The notes beneath the pieces are model-generated. The model was not told the origin of the DNA, ran no database searches, and saw only the letters and a program-made list of their open reading frames with translations. This document shows, one piece after another, positions 5,413 through 12,312 of a stretch of DNA of 25,407 nt. The number at the start of each line of letters is the position of its first letter. The stretch's first letter is position 1. The stretch lies in the IMG/VR virus record IMGVR_UViG_3300017964_000064, positions 1 to 25,407 of that record. One strand, given 5' to 3'. The translations under genes were made by a program, and so were the position numbers. This DNA comes from a virus.

Positions 5413-6943
5413 CTCCCCTCGCCGCAAGCGCGGCGCCCCTGACGCCGAAACGCTTGGGTCGCTGAACCTTGATTTCAGCCAATCGCCTACGACGTGGAAA
5501 TTCCTGGCTGATGATAGCTTCTTTCGCGGCCTGCTGGGTCCGGTGGGCAGCGGCAAGTCGTATGCTTGCGCCGCCGAGGTGATGCTGCGCGCCGCGAAGC
5601 AGCCCGCCTCGCCGAAGGACAATATCCGTTACAGCCGTTTCGTCGTCGTGCGGAACTCGTACCCCGAGCTGCGCACCACAACGCTCAAGACATGGACCGA
5701 GCTGTTTCCCGAGAGCCAATGGGGGCCGCTGCGTTGGTCGCCTCCGATCACGCACCATATCAAGCTGCCGCCGCGCGACGAGGTGCCTGGCGTCGATTGC
5801 GAGGTTATTTTTCTGGCGCTCGATCAGCCGAAGGATGTGCGCAAGCTGCTCTCGCTCGAGCTGACCGGCGGCTGGGTCAACGAGGCCCGTGAGCTGCCTC
5901 TCGCCGTCGTACAGGGCCTTACGCATCGTGTGGGGCGTTACCCCACCAAGAGCAACGGAGGCGCGCCGTGGCGCGGTATATGGGCCGATACGAACCCGAT
6001 GGATGATGACCATTGGTGGTTTAGATTGGCCGAGAAGGAACCCGTGCGCGGAAAGTACAAATGGACGTTCTTCAAGCAGCCCGCCGGCATGGTCGAGGTC
6101 GTCGCCGATGCGCCGGAAGCGATACCCGCAGCGGGTCGCCATTGGGCCGTCAATCCAAAGGCCGAGAACATAAACAACCTGCCCGCCGGCTATTACGAGC
6201 AGCAGCTCGGTGGCAAGGATCTCGATTGGATCCAGTGCTATGTCAACGGGCAGTATGTTTTCGTGAAGGATGGCCGCCCGGTCTGGCCCGAGTACGACGA
6301 TGTCACAATGGCGATGGAAGGTGTGCCGCTCGAGGAAGGCGCCACAATCCATGTCGGCCTCGACTTTGGCTTGACGCCGGCCGCCGTCTTTGGTCAGCGC
6401 AGCTCCGATGGCCAGTGGCGTATCCAGCATGAGCTGGTGACAGACGACATGGGCCTCGAGCGTTTCGGGCAGATGCTGCTTTACGAGCTCAACACGCGGT
6501 TCAAAGGTTGTGAGCCGATGATCTGGGGCGACCCCGCCGGCTCAAAGCGCGACGAGATCTTCGAGGTGACGAGCTTCGATCACCTGCGCACCCTTGGCTT
6601 GAACGCGAAGCCGACCGCCTCGAACGATTTTGGTGTGCGGCGGGAGGCGGGTGCAGCCCCCATGACGCGGCTGGTGGGTGGCAAGCCCGGGCTCCAGGTC
6701 GATGCGAGCTGTCGCCGCCTCCGCAAAGCGCTGGCTGGCGGCTATCATTTCAAGCGCGTCGGGATCTCCGGCGGCATGGACCGTTTCCGAGATGCCCCGA
6801 ACAAGGACCAGAACAGCCACGTCGGCGACGCCTATGGCTATCTGCTGTTGGGCGGCGGCGAGCATCGACGCCTGACACGCGGCGCTTTTAACTCGCGCCA
6901 TAACGCGCCGGTGCGCGCTTCGATGGATTTCAACGTGTTCTAA
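5390..6943 (+). CDS. terL: Terminase large subunit (packaging ATPase/nuclease)
   Basis: The packaging motor protein, 517 aa from the ATG at 5390; an upstream in-frame ATG at 5312 would add 26 residues that read as an out-of-frame translation of the HTH gene, so it is rejected. Walker A GPVGSGKS lies at 50-57 and the catalytic glutamate in GGWVNEA at E165. The RNase-H-like nuclease has D325 (GLDFG), D381 (WGDPAG) and D480 (HVGDAYGY), which fit the metal-binding triad. It threads DNA into the prohead through the portal and cuts the concatemer. The gene overlaps the HTH gene by 23 bp. The sequence is of the podovirus terminase type; the packaging strategy (cos, pac or terminal repeats) cannot be told from it. 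Confidence 0.93.
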   Translation: MARRNADNSPRRKRGAPDAETLGSLNLDFSQSPTTWKFLADDSFFRGLLGPVGSGKSYACAAEVMLRAAKQPASPKDNIRYSRFVVVRNSYPELRTTTLKTWTELFPESQWGPLRWSPPITHHIKLPPRDEVPGVDCEVIFLALDQPKDVRKLLSLELTGGWVNEARELPLAVVQGLTHRVGRYPTKSNGGAPWRGIWADTNPMDDDHWWFRLAEKEPVRGKYKWTFFKQPAGMVEVVADAPEAIPAAGRHWAVNPKAENINNLPAGYYEQQLGGKDLDWIQCYVNGQYVFVKDGRPVWPEYDDVTMAMEGVPLEEGATIHVGLDFGLTPAAVFGQRSSDGQWRIQHELVTDDMGLERFGQMLLYELNTRFKGCEPMIWGDPAGSKRDEIFEVTSFDHLRTLGLNAKPTASNDFGVRREAGAAPMTRLVGGKPGLQVDASCRRLRKALAGGYHFKRVGISGGMDRFRDAPNKDQNSHVGDAYGYLLLGGGEHRRLTRGAFNSRHNAPVRASMDFNVF

Positions 6944-6948
6944 AAAAA

Positions 6949-6975
6949 CGGGCCGCGCGCAAAAGCCACGGCCCG
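6949..6975. terminator. GC-rich stem-loop after the large terminase
   Basis: CGGGCCG (6949-6955) pairs with CGGCCCG (6969-6975) around a 13-nt loop. An A-run precedes it and no T-run follows, so it would act as an intrinsic terminator only for transcription on the minus strand. On the plus strand it could be an mRNA-processing or stability element ahead of the virion genes. Confidence 0.35.
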
Positions 6976-6996
6976 AGGTGTTAGGGAGGAGTCAAA

Positions 6997-7029
6997 ATGA
7001 ACCTTGCAAACCCTAAACGGTTCGTTTGA
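6997..7029 (+). CDS. 10-codon leader minicistron with strong RBS
   Basis: ATG at 6997 follows a strong GGGAGGA Shine-Dalgarno and encodes MNLANPKRFV before a TGA at 7027-7029. The TTG start of the next gene (7026) overlaps that stop as TTGA. The next gene has no Shine-Dalgarno of its own at usable distance, so ribosomes finishing the leader may reinitiate there. The peptide itself probably has no function. Start and stop are seen; the coupling is inferred. Confidence 0.45.
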   Translation: MNLANPKRFV

Positions 7030-7550
7030 TTAACGCAAGCATCCTCGAGGCCGCAATCCTGCGTCGCCTCCCCGCCACGGCCCGCGTGCTGCCGTTCGAG
7101 CGCCATCATGCCGTCGTGATGCGCCACGATAGCTTTCAGCAGTCGCTTATCGCGCGGATCCCCGACTACCTCGACCGCCTCGAGGCGCAAGCGGCCGCCG
7201 GCGCCGGCTTCACGATCCTCGAGCACGGCCGCGTTATGGCCATATTTGGCGTGACGCCAGTCATCCCGCTTGTTGTCGAGGCGTGGATGATGCGCGATTG
7301 CGACATTGCGGAACGCGGAAAGCCGACAGCGGTTGTGTCGCGGTACTTTTTTAACGCGCTCGATACCGCAACGGCGGTGCGGCGGTGTCAGCTCACCGTC
7401 GAGTGCTCAAATCTGGGCGCCCTGCGGTACGCCGAATGGCTAGGCTTTGAGCGTGAGGGCGTGATGCGCGCCTTTGGCAAAACCGACAGCTACATGATGA
7501 GCAGAATCTATGGGCGGCGTATTCTCGGCTCCGAAACCACCTCCTCCTGA
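7026..7550 (+). CDS. GNAT-like protein (T7 gp13-type, DUF2833-like)
   Basis: A 174-aa protein with the GNAT acetyltransferase fold pattern: an early strand region, FTILEHGRVMAIFGVTPVI (beta4-like), VEAWMMRDCDI, and the diagnostic late segment VECSNLGALRYAEWLGFERE (about 125-145), equivalent to the N-x-x-A-x-x-x-x-x-x-G-F motif near the CoA site. A GNAT-like gene near the virion genes corresponds to T7 gp13, which helps virion assembly and is not a proven acetyltransferase. The likely start is TTG at 7026, coupled to a leader minicistron; the first ATG in frame would remove a well-formed N-terminal helix. It overlaps the next gene by 41 bp. Catalytic activity is uncertain. Confidence 0.6.
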   Translation: MINASILEAAILRRLPATARVLPFERHHAVVMRHDSFQQSLIARIPDYLDRLEAQAAAGAGFTILEHGRVMAIFGVTPVIPLVVEAWMMRDCDIAERGKPTAVVSRYFFNALDTATAVRRCQLTVECSNLGALRYAEWLGFEREGVMRAFGKTDSYMMSRIYGRRILGSETTSS

Positions 7551-7749
7551 TCCGTCAATCGCGATCTCTCAGCAGAAGCAGGAAGATCGCCTTGCCAAGC
7601 AAGAGCAGCGCGCAGAGCAGCGTCAGGCATCCGAAGCGCGTCGCTTGCAGGCTGGCTCAGCGGCTCGCCGGCGTGGCGGCCTGTATCTCCTGCTTTCCGA
7701 GCAGCGTGATAACCCGCAGACGGGCCTCGACGACAAACTGGGAAGCTAA
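7510..7749 (+). CDS. Small conserved protein upstream of portal (MGG-type)
   Basis: A 79-aa protein starting MGGVFSAPKPPPPDPS, a proline-rich leader, followed by a highly charged helix (QKQEDRLAKQEQRAEQRQ) with coiled-coil character, and ending RRRGGLYLLLSEQRDNPQTG. I recognise this layout from small proteins that precede the portal gene in several podoviruses; they are usually unnamed. The RRxGGLxLLLS box looks like its most conserved part. It lies between the gp13-like gene (41-bp overlap) and the portal gene (directly abutting), so a role in the head-tail connector or virion interior is likely. No enzymatic motif is visible. Confidence 0.6.
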   Translation: MGGVFSAPKPPPPDPSIAISQQKQEDRLAKQEQRAEQRQASEARRLQAGSAARRRGGLYLLLSEQRDNPQTGLDDKLGS

Positions 7750-9285
7750 ATGCGCCTCAAACCCGAGGACGTGCTGAAGCGCGCTGACCGAGCTCAGTCG
7801 CGCAAAGACCAATGGCGCTCGATCCTCGAGGAGTGCTACGAGTTCGCGCTGCCACAGCGCAACTTGTACGGCGGATATTACGAAGGCCGCAGCCCGGGTC
7901 AGGGCAAGATGGATCGCGTGTTTGATTCGACTGCGATCAATTCAACGCAGCGCTTCGCCAACCGCCTCCAGTCCACGCTGTTCCCGCCGTATCGCAACTG
8001 GTGCCGCCTTGTTGCCGGCGACAATATCCCCGCCGAGCAGCGCCGCGACGTGCAGGTGGCGCTAGATCTTTACAACGAGCGGCTTTTCGCCGTCCTGCGC
8101 CAGACCAATTTCGACCTGGCTATGAGCGAGTTCTTGATGGATCTCGCCGTTGGCACGGCCGTCATGCTCGTGCAGCCGGGCGACGACCTGACGCCGGTGC
8201 GCTTCGAGGCTGTCCCACAGTTTCTTGTGGCGCTTGAGGAAGGCCCGCACGGCAAGATCGACAACGTGTACCGCAAGATGCGGCTGAAGGCCGAGGCGAT
8301 CCAGCAGCAGTGGCCAGACGCCGAGCTGTCGCAAAAGATCAGCGACGCGGTGCGCGACAAGCCGACCGACGAGATCGAGCTGCTCGAGGCGACGGTCTAT
8401 ATCCCGAGCGAGGATTACTGGTGCTATCACGTCATCGAGCCGACCGAGCGCGCCGAGCTGGTCTATCGCGAGATGTCGAGCTCGCCGTGGGTGATCGCCC
8501 GTTACATGAAAGTGGCCGGCGAGATCTACGGGCGGGGGCCTCTGGTTACGGCGCTGCCAGATATTAAAACGCTAAACGCGACCAAGCGGATGCTGTTACA
8601 GAACGCGTCGCTTGCTATCGCTGGCATGTTTACGGCGGCTGATGATGGGGTTCTAAACCCGCAGACCGTCACCATTGCGCCGGGTGCGATCATTCCCGTG
8701 GCGAGAAACGGCGGGCCACAAGGCCCAAGCCTAGCGCCCCTGCCCCGATCAGGCGATTTCAACCTCGCGCAAATTGTAATCAACGACCTGTCTGTCGCGA
8801 TCAAAAAGATCTTGCTCGACGACACGCTGCCGCCGGACACGATGTCCGCGCGCTCCGCGACGGAAGTAAACGCGCGGATGCAGGAGCTCGCCAGCAACAT
8901 GGGCTCCGCGTTTGGCCGGCTCATCACGGAAGCGATGCTGCCGCTGGTCGCGCGCGTCTTGAAGGTCATGGATATGCAAAACCTGATCGACATGCCGCTG
9001 CGGGTTGACGGCCAAGAAGTAAAGGTCGTGCCGATCTCGCCGCTGGCAAAAGCGCAGAACCTCGAGGAGCTCGAGAGCGTCCTGCAATTTATGCAGTACA
9101 CCTCGCAGCTCGGGCCGGCCGGCATGATGGCCGTCAATCAGGATCGCGCCATCGAGTTCGTCGCCGACCGTCTCGGCGTACCGCCGTCGCTACTTTCGAC
9201 GCCAGAGGAGCGCGAGGCGCTCATGGCGGACATGGCCGCAGCTATGCAGCAAGAGGAGGAGGCCGCAGCCGCGCCTCCACAGTAG
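7750..9285 (+). CDS. Portal protein (head-to-tail connecting protein)
   Basis: A 511-aa portal of the podovirus head-to-tail connector family (T7 gp8 is 536 aa). Twelve copies are expected to form the ring through which DNA is packaged and ejected. Characteristic stretches are DSTAINSTQRFANRLQSTLF and FPPYRNWCRL, AMSEFLMDLAVGTAVMLV, YGRGPLVTALPDIKTLNATK and PDTMSARSATEVNARMQELA, which correspond to the clip, stem and crown helices of this family. The C-terminus is an Ala/Glu-rich tail (AAAMQQEEEAAAAPPQ). It begins immediately after the stop of the small upstream gene and is followed 3 bp later by the Bbp19-like gene. The assignment is confident. Confidence 0.93.
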   Translation: MRLKPEDVLKRADRAQSRKDQWRSILEECYEFALPQRNLYGGYYEGRSPGQGKMDRVFDSTAINSTQRFANRLQSTLFPPYRNWCRLVAGDNIPAEQRRDVQVALDLYNERLFAVLRQTNFDLAMSEFLMDLAVGTAVMLVQPGDDLTPVRFEAVPQFLVALEEGPHGKIDNVYRKMRLKAEAIQQQWPDAELSQKISDAVRDKPTDEIELLEATVYIPSEDYWCYHVIEPTERAELVYREMSSSPWVIARYMKVAGEIYGRGPLVTALPDIKTLNATKRMLLQNASLAIAGMFTAADDGVLNPQTVTIAPGAIIPVARNGGPQGPSLAPLPRSGDFNLAQIVINDLSVAIKKILLDDTLPPDTMSARSATEVNARMQELASNMGSAFGRLITEAMLPLVARVLKVMDMQNLIDMPLRVDGQEVKVVPISPLAKAQNLEELESVLQFMQYTSQLGPAGMMAVNQDRAIEFVADRLGVPPSLLSTPEEREALMADMAAAMQQEEEAAAAPPQ

Positions 9286-9288
9286 TAA

Positions 9289-9549
9289 ATGGACTGGAAT
9301 GACCTGCTTGCGCCGCCGGCGCAGCTCGCCGTCGAAAACGAACCCGACGATCTGGACCGGCTATATGCCCGCGTATTTTCGACGCGCGACGGCAAGAAGT
9401 TATTGGCGCACCTGCGCGGTGCAACCATCGAACAACCAACCTGGTATCCGGGCGAGGACGCCAGCCACGGATACGCGCGCGAGGGGCAGAACAGCCTCGT
9501 GCGTGAAATCGAGCGTCGCATCTCACGAGTAAGGGAACAGCATGACTGA
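9289..9549 (+). CDS. Bbp19-like small phage protein
   Basis: An 86-aa protein with FSTRDGKKLLAHLRG, a variable loop, then AREGQNSLVREIERRI. The pattern of FxTxxGxxVLxxL followed by a REGQRxxxxxI helix matches the Bbp19 family named after a Bordetella phage BPP-1 gene found just upstream of the scaffold and capsid genes, the same position as here. Its role in assembly is not known. It overlaps the scaffold gene by 8 bp. There is no good Shine-Dalgarno, so coupling to the portal gene is likely. Confidence 0.65.
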   Translation: MDWNDLLAPPAQLAVENEPDDLDRLYARVFSTRDGKKLLAHLRGATIEQPTWYPGEDASHGYAREGQNSLVREIERRISRVREQHD

Positions 9550-10351
9550 CACCTCGACCGTCGAAACCGATAACGCCGAAAGCGCCGGTGCCGACGACAA
9601 TCAGAGCCTCCTCTCAGCGAAACCTGTCGAAACAAATGAAGCAGCTCCTGCCGATGAAGTTCCGCACCTTGTTCAAGAAAGCGACAGCTTGGTTGAAGAA
9701 CAAAGCGAGCAACCTGCGGAACGTCCTGCGAACATTCCAGAACAGTTTTGGAAAAATGGCAGCGTCGATACAGACGCGATGGCGAAGGCTTACAGCGACC
9801 TCCGCTCGAAAATGGACAGCGGTAAGCACAAGGCTCCAAAGGACGGCAAATATAGTCTGGACGCGGTTGAAGGCGTGGATGCAGAGGATCCGACGCTGGG
9901 CGAGTTCCTTGAGATCGCTCGCGACGAAGGTATGTCGCAAGGTACGTTCGAGCGTCTGACCAACTTCTACATGCAGCAGATGGGCGCGCTCGATGAGGAG
10001 ATCACTTATCGACGCGATCAGGAGATGGCCAAGCTCGGGCGCAATGCCGACAAGGTGATTGCGTCGATGGACAACTGGCTTACGAAGATGAACACGGCCG
10101 GCGTCCTATCTGCTGCTGAGATGGAGTCGATTGCCAACGCATCGACCAACGCCACGTTTATCTCCGCGCTGAACAAGATCCGGCGCAGCTACAACGAGCC
10201 CGACATCCCGCGCTCCGATGTAGTCGAGCCCGACGCGATCACTATGGACGACATCCAAGTAATGATGGCCGACCCGAAATACGGCGTCGATCCAGCCTTT
10301 ACGCGCCAAGTTGAGCGTAAGGTTTACGAGATGCACGGCGAGAAACTCTAG
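9542..10351 (+). CDS. Capsid assembly scaffolding protein
   Basis: A 269-aa protein with an acidic, low-complexity N-terminus of about 70 residues (rich in E, D, S and A, few hydrophobics). A helical region follows (IPEQFWKNGSVDTDAMAKAY, LEIARDEGMSQGTFERLTNF, a long charged helix), and the C-terminal segment is VDPAFTRQVERKVYEMHGEKL. Phage scaffolds are typically acidic, extended and helical with a basic C-terminal helix that binds the capsid shell; this fits. Its position directly before the major capsid gene and its length (T7 gp9 is 307 aa) agree. It is expected to leave the prohead during maturation. AAGGGA precedes the start. Confidence 0.85.
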   Translation: MTDTSTVETDNAESAGADDNQSLLSAKPVETNEAAPADEVPHLVQESDSLVEEQSEQPAERPANIPEQFWKNGSVDTDAMAKAYSDLRSKMDSGKHKAPKDGKYSLDAVEGVDAEDPTLGEFLEIARDEGMSQGTFERLTNFYMQQMGALDEEITYRRDQEMAKLGRNADKVIASMDNWLTKMNTAGVLSAAEMESIANASTNATFISALNKIRRSYNEPDIPRSDVVEPDAITMDDIQVMMADPKYGVDPAFTRQVERKVYEMHGEKL

Positions 10352-10494
10352 CCCAGATTTGGGCGCCTACTTGCGGCAAACATGAGTAAATGCAGGAGGT
10401 CCGATAACCGCGTTCAGCGGCCGGCCACGCGTACACGCGGCCCGCTTGGATAACCGCAAAATCGAAAATCAACCTTTCTTTAGGAGAAAGCTCT
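10352..10494. promoter_or_regulatory. Leader region of the capsid gene
   Basis: A 143-bp gap ahead of the capsid gene. It starts with a small hairpin at the scaffold stop (GCCCA-GATT-TGGGC, 10351-10364), contains a GC-rich block with inverted symmetry around 10414-10446, and ends with an SD hairpin. Capsid genes of podoviruses often have their own promoter or processing site here, but I see no convincing -35/-10 pair. Confidence 0.35.
10474..10490 (+). promoter_or_regulatory. Capsid gene Shine-Dalgarno in a short hairpin
   Basis: CTTTCT (10474-10479) can pair with AGAAAG (10485-10490) around TTAGG, placing the TAGGAG Shine-Dalgarno across the loop and stem 8-14 nt ahead of the ATG at 10495. 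The core TTTAGGAG is shared with the RBS at 4416-4423. Confidence 0.4.
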
Positions 10495-11352
10495 ATGGCT
10501 ACCATTAGCCCGGCTTTCGTCACGATCTTCGATAACGAGGTCAAGCAGGCATATCAGGCGTCTCGCGCTCTGGCCGGCCTCGTTCGCGAAAAAAGTGTCG
10601 AAGGCGACACCGTAAAGTTCAACAAGCTCGGCAAGGGTGTTGCGTCCGTTCGCACGCCGCAGGCCGATGTCTCGCCGATGAACCTGACCTACTCGCTGGC
10701 AACCGCGACGATGACCGATTACATCGCCGCTGAATACAGCGACATCTTCGATCAGTCGCACGTTGGCTTCAATGATCGACAGGAACTTGTCCAGGCTGTC
10801 GGCAACGCGATTGGCCGCCGCATGGATCAGGTCGTCATCGACGCCCTCGATGCAGCGACCCCGGTTTCCGTCGCCAACACCATTGCCAACGACGGCACCA
10901 CTGGTTCCGCCAGCGACCTCAATGTGGGCAAGCTCCGCGAGGCCAAGCGCGTCCTTGATGCCAACAACGTGCCGGCGAATGATCGCGTTTGCTTGATCCA
11001 CGCGAACAATTTGTCCGCACTTATCGGCAACACCGAAGTCCAGAGCTCCGACTTCTCGAACGTTAAGGCTCTGGTGGACGGTTCGATCAACCAGTTCCTC
11101 GGTATGCGTATCGTGGTGATTGGCGACCGTGACGAAGGTGGTCTGACCATCGACGGCTCGAGCGACCGTTCCTGCTACGCGTTCCACAAGAGTGCTCTGG
11201 GACTTGGCATGTCGATGGGACAGAAGTCCGAAGTCAACTACATCCCCGAGAAGGTGTCGTATCTCGTGGCTTCGATGTTCGGCGCCGGCGCTGTTGCTAT
11301 CGACGATGGCACGGCTGGCGGCATCGTCAAAATCACCTGCCGGGAGGCTTAA
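10495..11352 (+). CDS. Major capsid protein
   Basis: A 285-aa protein that forms the head shell. The sequence runs from AFVTIFDNEVKQAYQAS (N-arm helix) through EKSVEGDTVKFNKLGKG, SDIFDQSHVGFNDRQELVQ, the spine-helix region GNAIGRRMDQVVIDALDAA, KLREAKRVLDANNVP and DRVCLIHANNLSALIGN, to a C-terminal segment GAVAIDDGTAGGIVKITCREA. This is the layout of the phage capsid family in T7/BPP-1-like podoviruses with an HK97-type fold. It has a strong TAGGAG Shine-Dalgarno, as expected for the most abundant virion protein, follows the scaffold gene and precedes a small decoration-like gene. The fold is inferred from family and context. Confidence 0.9.
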   Translation: MATISPAFVTIFDNEVKQAYQASRALAGLVREKSVEGDTVKFNKLGKGVASVRTPQADVSPMNLTYSLATATMTDYIAAEYSDIFDQSHVGFNDRQELVQAVGNAIGRRMDQVVIDALDAATPVSVANTIANDGTTGSASDLNVGKLREAKRVLDANNVPANDRVCLIHANNLSALIGNTEVQSSDFSNVKALVDGSINQFLGMRIVVIGDRDEGGLTIDGSSDRSCYAFHKSALGLGMSMGQKSEVNYIPEKVSYLVASMFGAGAVAIDDGTAGGIVKITCREA

Positions 11353-11354
11353 TC

Positions 11355-11636
11355 ATGGCATTTTCTCGCGATGGCTGGGGTCCGATTGGCGGACAGTCCC
11401 GTAAGGGTTCTGCTCCGCAGATCTGGGTGTACACCAGCACCGACGCCAAGACCGTCATCGACGGCTCTGGCTACTTCAACGCGGTTAGCGATGACGTGAC
11501 TGTTGGCGACCTGATCTACTCGTGGGCCTCCACGGGCGGAACGGCGACGGCAACCCTGCACGTTGTCGTGTCGAACGCTGCCGGCGTCGTCGATGTATCC
11601 GACGGCACCGTCGTTAGCGTAACCGACGGCGACTAA
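11355..11636 (+). CDS. Small capsid decoration/cement-like protein
   Basis: A 93-aa protein starting MAFSRDGWGPIGGQSRKGSA, followed by beta-rich sequence with alternating hydrophobic and Gly/Asp residues (FNAVSDDVTVGDLIYSW, TLHVVVSNAAGVVDVSDG, VVSVTDG). No cysteine, helix or enzymatic motif is visible. GGGAGG inside the capsid gene end serves its start, 2 bp after the capsid stop, so it is made in step with the capsid. Position and beta-only composition match small cement or decoration proteins; BPP-1 has such a protein here. Homology is not shown, only role by position. Confidence 0.6.
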   Translation: MAFSRDGWGPIGGQSRKGSAPQIWVYTSTDAKTVIDGSGYFNAVSDDVTVGDLIYSWASTGGTATATLHVVVSNAAGVVDVSDGTVVSVTDGD

Positions 11637-11643
11637 GTTTTGC

Positions 11644-11667
11644 GGCGGGGGGCTTCGGCTCCCCGCC
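11644..11667 (+). terminator. Stem-loop after the capsid genes (UUCG tetraloop)
   Basis: A 10-bp stem with one G-T wobble, GCGGGGGGC (11645-11653) and GCTCCCCGC (11658-11666) extended by one outer pair, is closed by the loop TTCG and followed by CTTAACCTTT. It looks like a partial intrinsic terminator that reduces readthrough from the highly expressed capsid genes into the tail genes. The T-tract is short and interrupted, so termination is likely incomplete. Confidence 0.65.
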
Positions 11668-11688
11668 CTTAACCTTTGAGGACGACGC

Positions 11689-12312
11689 ATGGCCACGGGC
11701 GACACGAAGCTATCCATCTGCTCCGACGCCCTCATCATGCTTGGATCTTCGCCCCTCTCCTCTTTCAGCGAAGGCACTGACGCGGCGCAAATCACCGACC
11801 GCCTTTACGACGATCTTCGCGATACGATCATCCTTTCTTATCCTTGGTCGTTTTCAATCAAAAAGCAGCAGCTCGCGCGCAGTGTTGATGCGCCGCCAAA
11901 CGAGTGGTCTTACGCCTACCCCTTGCCCTCCGACATTTTAGGCAGTGGCCCGCGCGCATTGTTTACGAGCGGCAGCGCAGGCGCGCGCAGCACGACGCAC
12001 GGTTGGGAGGTGTACGGCAGCGAAGTGCAGACCGACTTCGACACCGTTTACATTGATTATCAGTTCCGTCCGTCCGAGGACGTGATGCCGGCCTACTTTG
12101 TGCAGCTTTTGAAATATTGGACTGCGTGGCATATTGCCGAGGCTGTCACTGACCAAGTAACGAAAGCTCAGTATTTCCAGACGCTCGCCGTGGGTGCGCC
12201 ATCCGAAAACATGCGCGGCGGCATGATGCGGCAGGCGATGCAGATTGACGGCGGCTCTAAACCTGTCGCTGGCTTCCAAGACTTTCCGCTCACTGTCACG
12301 CGAGCGAGCTAA
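11689..12312 (+). CDS. Tail tubular protein A (gp11-like gatekeeper/adaptor)
   Basis: A 207-aa homologue of the T7 gp11 type (196 aa): the start KLSICSDALIMLGSSPLSSF, then DRLYDDLRDTIILSYPWSFS, YAYPLPSDIL, YIDYQFRPSEDVMPAYFVQL and AWHIAEAVTDQ are the family signature. The protein forms a ring that joins the portal to the nozzle. GAGGA precedes the ATG. The stop TAATG overlaps the tail tubular B gene by 1 bp. The gene follows the capsid stem-loop. Confidence 0.9.
   Translation: MATGDTKLSICSDALIMLGSSPLSSFSEGTDAAQITDRLYDDLRDTIILSYPWSFSIKKQQLARSVDAPPNEWSYAYPLPSDILGSGPRALFTSGSAGARSTTHGWEVYGSEVQTDFDTVYIDYQFRPSEDVMPAYFVQLLKYWTAWHIAEAVTDQVTKAQYFQTLAVGAPSENMRGGMMRQAMQIDGGSKPVAGFQDFPLTVTRAS

Noticed and set aside
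5345-6430. 361-codon open frame on the minus strand across the large terminase
   Set aside because: It mirrors the strongly supported terminase gene, reads as Arg/Leu/Ala-rich shadow sequence, and has no ribosome-binding site or recognisable domain.
10382-10453. 23-codon frame in the capsid leader
   Set aside because: Arg-rich peptide without a Shine-Dalgarno at its ATG, overlapping a GC-rich dyad; more likely untranslated leader.
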